DNA of 64,000 nt from Ambrosia x helenae (lineage: Eukaryota > Streptophyta > Magnoliopsida > Asterales > Asteraceae). The notes under the pieces were generated by a model, which saw only the letters and a program-made list of their open reading frames with translations, searched no databases and was not told the DNA's origin. Shown here piece after piece: positions 55,621-64,000 of this stretch. How positions within the stretch are numbered: position 1 is the first letter of the stretch; each line of letters begins with the position of its first letter. The stretch lies in the NCBI GenBank assembly GCA_030844895.1, contig CM061233.1:55729453-55793452 (forward strand). Reading direction: 5' to 3'. The position numbers and the translations under genes were made by a program.

Positions 55621-57070
55621 ACTTGGCATATGGACACTGACAGATCTGCCCCCGGGAAGAAAGAAGATTGGAACGAAGTGGGTGTTTAAGTGCAAAAAGG
55701 ATGATAGAGGAGTGATCGTAAGGAACAAAGCTCGTTTGGTTGTACAAGGATTTCATCAGGTGGAGGGAATCAATTACAACGAAATCTATGCACCAGTTGC
55801 ACGCCTAGAGGCAATCCGAATGTTTCTGGCATTTGCATCATACAAGAAATTTAAGGTGTATCAAATGGATGTCAAGAGTGCATTTCTTTACGGTGTGGTC
55901 AAGGAGGAAGTATATGTAGGTCAACCACCAGGCTTTGAAGACCCTATTCACCGGGATAAGGTCTACGTACTGAACAAAGCTCTCTACGGGTTGCACCAAG
56001 CTCCAAGGCAATGGTATGAGGAGCTGAGCACGTATCTTCTCTCAAAAGGATTCAAGCGAGGTTTGGTAGACTGCACACTGTTCACTAAACGAACAGGCGA
56101 TGACTTGCTTCTAGTCCAGATTTATGTTGAGGATATTATATTTGGGTCTACTAACGAACTTCTGTGCAGAGAATTTGAACGTGTTATGCAGGAAAAGTTT
56201 GAAATGAGTGCAATGGGAGAGATGCAGTTTTTCCTAGGCTTGCACGTGGAACAAAGATCAACGGGGATCTTTATTCACCAGACGAAATATGTTTCTGAAG
56301 TCTTGAGCCGATTCCAGATGGATGATTCAAAGCCGATGGACACCCCAATACAACCTAATCACGGGATTGGAGTTGACGCTAAGGGAGAGCTAACTGATCC
56401 ATTTACATATAGAGCAATCGTCGGATCTCTGATGTATCTCACTGCCTCCAGACGTGATATAATGTTTGCCACATGTCTCTGTGCACGTTATCAATCGAAG
56501 CCGAAACAGAGTCATCTTGCAGCTGTCAAACGTATCCTTAGATATCTGAAGGGTTGTCCGTCGAGAGGACTATGGTACCCTAATGATGATAATTTTGACC
56601 TAATCGCTTTTAGTGATGCAGATTGGGGCGGCTGTGACAAAGACAGCAAATCCACAACGGCTGGATGCCAGTTTATGGGGAGCAGGCTCGTGACCTGGAA
56701 ATGCAAGAAACAGGCCGCAGTTGCATTATCCACATGTGAAGCAGAATACGTTTCAGCTTGGAGCTGCTGCTCACAGGTTCTTTGGATCCAACAACAGATG
56801 GTGGACTACGGTTTGCAATTTCTTAAAACCCCTATTAACTATGATAATGAAGCCGCAATCGCATTAACAAAAGACTTAGTAAATCACTCAAAGGCTAAAC
56901 ATATCCGGATTAAATATCATTTTATCCGCGACTATTATGCTAAAGAGTTGATCGATATGGTCAAAATCCACACTGATTACCAACGCGCAGACCTTTTTAC
57001 CAAAGCTTTTGATAAATCGAGATTTGAATATCTTTTGAAAGCTAATGGTATTAAAGAAAAACAAGACTAA
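55540..57070 (+). pseudogene. pol: SIRE reverse transcriptase and RNase H
   Basis: Ty1/copia RT from GTKWVFKCKKDDRG through QMDVKSAFLYG and LNKALYGLHQAPRQWYEELS to the catalytic box, which reads YVEDIIFGS instead of YVDD: the second metal-binding Asp is Glu. RNase H follows with FSDADWGGC, ALSTCEAEYVS, YDNEAAIAL and HIRIKYHFIRD, and RADLFTK near the end. Frame open for 462 codons from 55682 to the TAA at 57068; one TAG at 55616 lies upstream. Apart from that box the domain is well preserved. Confidence 0.93.
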
Positions 57071-57072
57071 TC

Positions 57073-59300
57073 ACCACCTCAGTTTATCGCTTTTTAGTTT
57101 AATTTTTACTGTTTTTCAGAAAAATTTTGAAAATCCAAAAACATTGAAAAATTTCAAAATCCATAAAAATTAGAAAATTTCTTTGCTGACTGCTATATCT
57201 TCTTCCCTTAGATTAATGCCGTCAGATTTCTGTGAACAAACGATATCTGGGCAGTCACATATTTGAAATGCTCCAGCTTATCCTTGGGAACAGTAAATTC
57301 AAAAATTTATAAAAATCAGAAAAATCAAAATGATTTCCTGGAGAAAAAGGGGAAATGATAGTACATCAGTGGGGATCTGACACATTCTACAGAAATGTAA
57401 TGCTATGTAGGGCGTGTGTCTGAGTCTGTGCGATGTGCTGATAGGCTTCGTAGACCTAATACTGCGTGCCTGATACATACATATCAAACGAATTAATGTG
57501 TGGATGAACTCCTCATTGGCATATGGTCTTAGTACCGTAATTTCGTTTGATAGGGTATTTGTACAAAACTCGGAGGTTTAGGGTCGTTATGTTATTAGTT
57601 GTCTGGGGATAGCCTCTCTGATCTTCTTCTGTAAGTAATTACGGACCTAGATCAGATAGGGTGTCTTTATAAAAGAGCTTTATGCCAAATCCTAAAGTTA
57701 CCGAATTGAGGAACTTTACATGTTTTATGATGATCAAAGATTATCTATTACATTGTATTAATCACTGATGCAAATCACGATTGATATCAGTCCTCTATGC
57801 ATTTACTTCTGTGCTGCATTAATTTGCTGACCTGTATACCTCTGTGCATTATACCTTGTAAATTACAGACGACGAAAGCATAATCACGCTTTACAATGAG
57901 TCTTTGTGCATTTACTTCTTGATACGGGAGTATGTCGTGTGCGTGGGAACCACAGACAATTATGTTTATACTATACATAATAGTATCAGTTTAAAGCACT
58001 GCACAAAAGTTTGCATGTGAGTTTATGTGGATCACAATATCAGCAGTTGTCAGATCACACATTGTCTTTAATGATAATAATCAAAAGATCAATGGTGTGA
58101 TCAGATTTCTCAATAACTGATATGATCCCTTTACCGGAAATCACAAAACATTTACTGTTTTCTCTTTACATTTCTGCATTTTATTTTCTCGTCAAAAATT
58201 GCAAAAATCAAAAAGATTTTAGGTGTGTTTTAACATAAACTTTAGAAAATCCAAAAAGATTTTACATTTCTATCTTATTTTTGATAGCTGATGGTGGTTG
58301 ATGACGATTTTCTAAACCTTGATGAACCATTTGAGCTTTGTCATCTTTAACTGAGAAAATACGATTGTCGGATGCTTAAAAGTTGGAAAATATTTTGAAC
58401 GGGACTCGATTTTGAGATTTGGTAAAATTTTCAAAATTCCTGATTCACTTTCGCCCATTCGATTGGGTCGAAGTAGGAATTTCATGTTCATTCGTACGTT
58501 TCATTTTGGGCGAATGTGAGAGTTCTTAATTTGTTTTTCTCTTTCGAACCCTTTTATCTCATTCGCACCTTTCATTAGGGGTGAAGGAGACAAAAGCTTC
58601 ACATTTGACCACAATAAACGGTCGAAGGAGCAGTCTATATATACCCATCTCTGCTCATTCGACCCTTTACAAAATTTTTTCAAAAATTCTGATTTAAAGT
58701 CCACTTGTTGCTCGTGCATTTTAGACCTTATCACGGTGTTCGTCTGTTGTTCTTGATCATTTTCCACTCATTTTTACAGGTTAATATCCATTATTGAATG
58801 TTTAATCAGTGATTTTGTGTTCAAGCCCTAACTGTTATAGAACAAGGATTTATAAATGATAATTGACCATATTATTGACAGGGATTCATTGAATGAGTGT
58901 TTTAGGGGGAGAATATGCAAAAACAATGGTTTAAACATGATCAGAATGCATAATCGATTGTTTAAAGTCATTCAAACCCTAGTTTTTGTTATCAAACACT
59001 AATTCAATAAATAACTGATAAAATTGATTGTTTGGAAATATTATTCGAAGGTTTTAGGTGCCTAATGAATCAAAATAACAAGTTGAAATCCACTGATTTT
59101 CAAAATTGAAAATTTGAATTGAAGAACTGTCACTTCACCCCTTTCGAACGGTCGAACGTGTAAATTTCACATTCGTACCCCAGAATCTCTCATTCACACC
59201 TCCGTTTGGGCGAATGTAGAGATGAAAAACCAACTTTTCAATTTTTGATTATTTTGTCGATTTTTAACGTGTTTACTTGTTTTATTTTGCAGTATAAACC
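57073..59300 (+). other. SIRE spacer between pol and the extra ORF
   Basis: About 2.2 kb, non-coding, with many AAAATCCAAAAA / GAAAAATCAAAA words near 57120-57340 and 58190-58265. Inverted TTCGCCC / GGGCGAA and TTCGACC / GGTCGAA words recur at 58445-58680 and 59145-59225. It ends TTTATTTTGCAG (59281-59292) nine bases before the extra ORF ATG, resembling the leader before gag. Confidence 0.65.
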
Positions 59301-61896
59301 ATGTCTGAACAGGAAAAACCTACTGAACAAGCTGGATCATCTGCACAAGCTGCCAAGAAAGGAAATGAAGAGCTTTTGCCGTTCGAGAATGCGCATAACT
59401 GTTCTTCATATCTTGGGGACGTAAAGAAGCACACTGAGTTCACAGAGATTATCGAGTTTCTGAAGAGAAGTCGGGTGATAGATGCAATTGCTACACCTGC
59501 TATTATCTATTGAGACATACTACAAGAGTTTTGGACGGAATCGAAAATGGATTTCTGGGAGTGTGAATCATCTCTGGTGAGCAAGATTCAAGGAAAATTG
59601 ATTATTGTTTCAGAGAATGATATCAGGGAAGCTTTGAAGCTTCAAGATGAAAAGACTGATCCCAGAGAGCTTAGTTTTACTGAACAGAGGAAATGCTTTT
59701 AAGGATGAAGTATAATGGGCCGATTACTGATGGTTCGTTACACAAGGGAAAGCTTTGTCCCCAATTCAAGTATTTGGCGCATGTTATGATTCATGTATTC
59801 GGTTCAGCTGCAGGAGGTTATGATTTGATGAGGAAGAGTATTAGCTCAATGATGGTTGCACTGATATTGAACAAACCGTTCAATGTATCAGGGATGCTTA
59901 TGGAACATTTACTAGAACCTGTCAGAGGCACAAGGAATTTGAAGTTTTTATTGTATCCTCGATTCCTTCAGATAATATTTGATCACAAGTATATGGAATT
60001 GAAGAGGGATCCAAAGCAGATTATAGTTCAAGAACATATGTCCAACAATACATTGGCAAGAATGAAGGCTTATAAAGGCTTGTCGGTGAATGAACGTCCA
60101 CCTGTTAGACGTTTATTTGGGCATTTGGCGAGGATTGATTATGAGGATCCGGGTAAAGGTGAGGTTAGGCATGCTGATAGTGCATCAGACGAAGCCAATC
60201 CATTACATCCTGTTGATCCAGAGGCAAAGCGAAAGCGACAGGTTGTGAATGTGGGATCTAAGAATGGGAAAGGGAAAGAGAAAGAAATCAGGATTGAAGT
60301 TGTTCCTGAAACTGAGCCTGCAAAGAAGAAGAAAGTGTCAAGAAGACATAAGACTGTGGCTAAGAAAGGGTGACACCTTGTTGATGAAGCGTCAGTCGAT
60401 TCTGAAGAGACGCAGGAGGATGAACATTGGGATTCGGATACTGAGACTGTAAAGACTACCACGCCCAAGGCTACTGTGGCTGGTGAGTCTGCGAGTCTGA
60501 ATAGATCTGTGGAGGAACAAAGAATGAATAGCCCTATTCACTTGGATGAAGAGGATGAGGGTTTAGGTTTGGGAGCAGGAGATTTTCTTGGTTCACCAGT
60601 TCAGGGGGAGAAACTAAAGAAGCCCCAATTCAAGAAGATAGAAAAGGTGATAAAGCCCGCAGAAAAACGAGCTAGGGAGATTGAATCGTTAATAGCAGGA
60701 AGGAAGTGGCCACCTGCTTCAAGCTCGAAATCACCAGTTGCTGCTCCAGCCTCGAAGAAGCAGAAAACCACAACTACTTCAAGTACTGAACAGGGAGCTG
60801 ATACACCTGTTGATGCTTTTAATGAAGCATTGGAAAATGTACTGAAGAAGATGAAGAAGGATTAACTGCCTGAGGTTACTGAAGTTTCTACTCGAAAGGT
60901 TATAGTGGATAGTGATGTGATGAACACTGTTAACCGGAAACTTGCTGAGATGATGAACATCATAAACAAGCAGCAGACAGAGATTGACCAATTGAGAAAG
61001 AACGACTCAAAGATGTTGGATGTCGTTGTTACATCACATGAAAACAATGAAGAGCTGAAAAAGAAGATTAAACAGTTGCAGAAGGATAATAAGAAATTGT
61101 TAAAACATGAGCAAATGAACACCAGAAGGATTATAGCTTTGAAGGGAGAGAATAAGAAGCTAAAAGGGAGTAATAAAAGCATGGATAATCTGATTAAAGA
61201 TTTATACTCTCGAGCTCCTCAGTTGAAAGAAGGTGAAGAGGATAAAGATCAAGACGAGGAGCAGGTTGATTTCGAACTGTCTGATGAAGAGGAGGATGAT
61301 GAAGATCTTGATGAAGATGCTGGAAAGACTCCTAAAAAGAAGAAGGATGATGGAGATGCTGATGGTTCGAATGATGGATCTGGTGATGATAGCAGCTCTG
61401 CATTTGATGATGATGATGATGATGATGATAATGATGATGATGATACAGATAAATATAAGTATGAGAAAAGGGAATCTGGAAAAGGAGGAGAATCTAGTTC
61501 TAAAGCTCCTGGAGGATCAGTGGATGATGATACGATCTTTTGGAACGATAAGCTGAAGTCTATGTCTGAAGATGATAAACAGATGTATCGCCAGATGCTT
61601 ACTGATCGAGTCTGGACGATTGACATGACCAGCAAGTTTTTCTGAGATCTTTGAATCTTGTGACAGGGTGCTTGAATTAGAGTATAATGATCCAGATTTG
61701 GAAGATGGTGAAGTTTCGGCGGTGATGACAAAAGAGATTTATGAAGGTTTAGCGAAGCAGGTTGGGAAAACGTTAGAAGAACTATTGGCTGATAACCAGA
61801 TTCCTGATCTACCTGAAAAGGAAGCTGGAAATCATTCTGATGATCTTGACGTACCTGTGTTTGAGGATATTGAAGTTGAAGATGTCACCAGTGAAG
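59301..61896 (+). pseudogene. SIRE extra ORF downstream of pol (env-like by position)
   Basis: The original frame, of about 860 codons, starts MSEQEKPTEQAGSSAQ at 59301. A globular N-terminal part (FWTESKMDFWECESSLVSKI, KLCPQFKYLAHVMIHVFGSA, KSISSMMVALILNKPFNVSG, LLYPRFLQIIFDHKYME) is followed by a basic segment (KAKRKRQVVNVGS), a low-complexity acidic region, a long coiled coil at 60950-61180 (heptads in NKQQTEIDQLRKNDSKM and EELKKKIKQLQKDNKKL), a poly-Asp run (61407-61443) and a C-terminal segment. In-frame stops at 59511, 60371 and 60863 and two frameshifts (near 59690, 61650) break it. I see no signal peptide or membrane segment. SIRE elements are known for an env-like ORF here; its function is not established. 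Confidence 0.75.
61407..61443 (+). repeat. (GAT)n run coding poly-Asp
   Basis: About twelve GAT triplets with one AAT, in frame with the extra ORF. Confidence 0.9.
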
Positions 61897-63584
61897 TGTA
61901 ACACCCCAACCGATGGCAGAAACATCGAGGTGTCACGTATGAATGATTGTTCAATAGCTCATGGTACTAAATGAAAGTTGAATAATATTAAACAATTTAC
62001 AATTTGTCTTACAAGTAATGATTACAAAAGTTAATTAATATAAACTAGATCCAAAGCTCCTACGTGTTCCAAGACTTGTACAACTTCCAATAGCAAACAA
62101 AACCTGAAACATGTTAAGTTGGAAAGATGGGGGGTCAACTATAAATAGTTGGTGAGAATACATAGGTTTTGCATATAGTTGAAAGCAACATGTTGTATAG
62201 CAAACATAGTTGAAGTATAATAATGAGTAATGATAGAATATGAGTCCGACATGTAACAATGCGTCTTTTGTACAATCAAACCTTGTGTCGACTGAGACCT
62301 AACTCGCAAGTTAGTAAAAGTGTAACTGTTATCGATTATCCCTGAATTTATGCGGGGGATGGGTTTGTCAGACCTATAGCACTATAATCTAAACAGGCGG
62401 CTTGATCAATGTTAATGATTATACTGTGTCTTTTTGTTACAGTCAAATGATAGTATGAGTAAATGATAGTGTATAAAATGTTTATAGTTGAATCATAAGT
62501 TTCAACAATGTAAGAATGAGTAAATGATAGTATATAAAATGTTTAAACATGTTTCACCCCAAAATATAAAACAGAAAAAGGGGCTATGTAAACTCACTTG
62601 ATGGTGATGGTCTTGCTAGATTTTAACAGGAATCCAAGAGTTATGCTTACACCTGTTGCGGTGAGTGTCGAAACAAGTGAAGGTGGTCGGTGTTTCACGA
62701 GCTCTGCAGAACTCCCGTAACACAGATAACGAAAACGAGTTAAAACTTATTAAGTCGTTGAGTGTGTAAGGATTCGTAGGTTCGAGAGCACCAGGATTTG
62801 TACTTATTTCCCCAGATTCGCTAGGATTTGGTTTACCGGATTTCTGGCCGGAAATTTTTGGCTTTCAAAGACGGTCATATAGGTATTAATAGCGACACAA
62901 ACGCATGGGATTGTTTAGGAAGGTTATGAGATTGTTTTGGACAATTTGAATATGCTTAGTTGGTTTTAACGGTTGATCTTGTAATCACCGGAATGGTTGG
63001 CGAGAATTGCTCCTGCGATTAGGTTTCTGGATAGGGTGGGGAAAGAATTTGTGGACATGTATGATCATGTAGGAGGATAAAATTTATAGGGTAAGCACCG
63101 AAATGGAAGGTTTGACTGGTTGCACAATATATACGTGTACAATAGGTTAAGATTTGACAATAATCACGGGTTAATTTCATAGAAAGAGGATATATTTATT
63201 ATAATTGGTCAATGATTGAACTCTAGTTTAGGAAAATACACCATTTGTTATAAATTTTCTGTTGAAGATGGTGCATTCGTGAGCAACAGGGAAGGAAAGG
63301 GAGGGGCATTGGGCCGAGATTTGATCTATGTTGTATTGGGCTGTGGGCTTCTAAATTCATAGTATGGATGTGGCTTGGTTTGGTTTTTGTCTTCATTGTG
63401 TTGATGTCTAATGTTGTTGCTTCTTCTTTGAGTCAAGGCCACACAAGGAAAATAAAAATAAAAATTCAGGGGCCCACACAATGAAAAAGAAAAACAAGTT
63501 TGATGTGTGTTGACGTTTTGATTTTTGTTTCTAAGATCCACAAAAGACAAAAATCACCAAATCAAGGTTTTCTTACACTTTATC

Positions 63585-63645
<61 letters not shown>

Positions 63646-63863
63646 TAAATAAATAAAATCATTAAAAGAATAAAAGTAGATGGTTTATTGGGAAAATTTT
63701 GTTTACGTTTTGAATTTGTACCATCTTTAAAATATCTGTACTATATAATAATGTTTTGAAATAATACAAAGATTTAGACGTAGTTATATTTGTACAAAAG
63801 AATAAGATAGATAAAGTGGCGATTTTATATAAAAAAAATTGGGGAAAAATACATGATGTTACA
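61897..63863 (-). mobile_element. Chromovirus D 3' LTR
   Basis: Minus orientation. On the plus strand it starts TGTAACACCCCAACCGATGG and ends CATGATGTTACA, about 1.97 kb. The R-U5 part (61897-62600) matches LTR A/A' closely; the U3 part does not and holds no tRNA-like unit. A PPT and hairpin follow at 63864-63898, so it is a 3' LTR and not a solo LTR; flanks TGAAG and GTCTC do not match, as expected. It contains an (ATT)n microsatellite (63579-63643). ORFs 62035-62259 and 63326-63550 have no support. Confidence 0.88.
63579..63643. repeat. (ATT)n microsatellite
   Basis: About 21 ATT units inside the U3 of chromovirus D. Confidence 0.95.
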
Positions 63864-64000
63864 GTCTCCCCTACTTTTGGAAACTTCGTCCCGAAGTTAT
63901 TAAAAAAACACAGGGTTGAGGGTGATTGGGTAGAAACTAGGGCAATTATGGTTTGGGAAATTTAAGGCATGGCATGAATTTATAGTTGAATAATCTGTTT
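63864..64000 (-). other. Chromovirus D PPT, hairpin and internal 3' end
   Basis: Minus strand: hairpin AACTTCG-GGA-CGAAGTT (63898-63882), then PPT CCAAAAGTAGGGGAGAC (63880-63864) and the LTR start TGTAACATC. The rest (63899-64000) is internal sequence without a recognisable ORF in view. Confidence 0.8.

Larger units (their letters stand above)
45612..61896 (+). mobile_element. SIRE/Maximus-type Ty1/copia element
   Basis: 5' LTR (45612-46146), PBS, gag with two zinc knuckles and coiled coil, protease, integrase, RT-RNase H in Ty1 order, a long spacer, and an extra ORF downstream of pol (59301-61896). The extended gag, the extra ORF and the pol sequence fit the SIRE/Maximus lineage. Gag is split by the solo LTR pair at 49419-52145; the 3' end is replaced by chromovirus D at 61897. 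Multiple stops and an altered catalytic box show it is dead. Confidence 0.9.

Noticed and set aside
60139..60468. Antisense ORFs in the SIRE extra ORF (also 61249-61731)
   Set aside because: They are complements of Asp/Glu/Lys-rich coding, giving Ser-rich frames by composition only.
61897..63863. Solo LTR
   Set aside because: A PPT and hairpin sit directly outside its start and the flanking five bases do not match, so it is the 3' LTR of an element running out of the window.

Overview
The window looks like plant nuclear DNA, probably from a eudicot of the daisy family (Asteraceae). The family call is inference: the SIRE-type elements with long extra ORFs and the Tekay LTRs resemble what I know from that family. 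There is no bacterial gene organisation. Almost everything is nested LTR retrotransposon. The only host-gene material I recognise is a broken bHLH transcription factor fragment at 12607-13240.

Layout. 1-7754: a Tekay-type (Ty3/gypsy chromovirus) element, cut by the window start, that kept its LTRs, PBS, gag and PPT but lost nearly all of pol (Tekay-1). 7755-12094: a truncated minus-strand Tat-type Ty3 element with dual RNase H, plus a 91-aa ORF on the opposite strand with its own TATA box. 12095-13240: an unassigned insertion next to the bHLH pseudogene. 13346-16234: two non-autonomous Helitron-like elements. 16905-20473: a decayed SIRE-type extra ORF and an LTR-like stretch. 20478-27413: a Tekay-like LTR fragment and a minus-strand Athila-like element whose gag is interrupted by a solo copia LTR (TSD TCCAA) and a small copia element (TSD GGTTG). 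27416-45611: chromovirus C. Its 5' LTR is split by a solo LTR (27699-29046, TSD AGTGC) and by a complete, very young Tekay element (31219-42332, TSD CTTAC) with one uninterrupted 1558-codon gag-pol frame. 45612-61896: a SIRE/Maximus-type Ty1/copia element with gag, pol and a long coiled-coil extra ORF. Its gag is split in frame by a solo LTR (49419-52145, TSD ACAGT) that itself holds another solo LTR (50100-51502, TSD TATAA). 61897-64000: the 3' end of a further minus-strand chromovirus (D).

Order of events from nesting: chromovirus C was hit by SIRE, Tekay-2 and solo LTR A; SIRE was hit by LTR A' (then LTR B) and by chromovirus D. The paired Tekay-2 LTRs differ at only about five substitutions, so it is the youngest insertion that can be dated.

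Several cis structures recur across unrelated elements and are the main interest: antisense tRNA-like Pol III promoters with T-run terminators inside LTR U3 regions; covarying hairpins beside the chromovirus PPT; arrays of inverted short words just upstream of LTR TATA boxes in both Ty3 and Ty1 elements; a frame-restoring intron at a shared site in chromovirus gag; and a splice-donor/acceptor-like module inside several LTRs.
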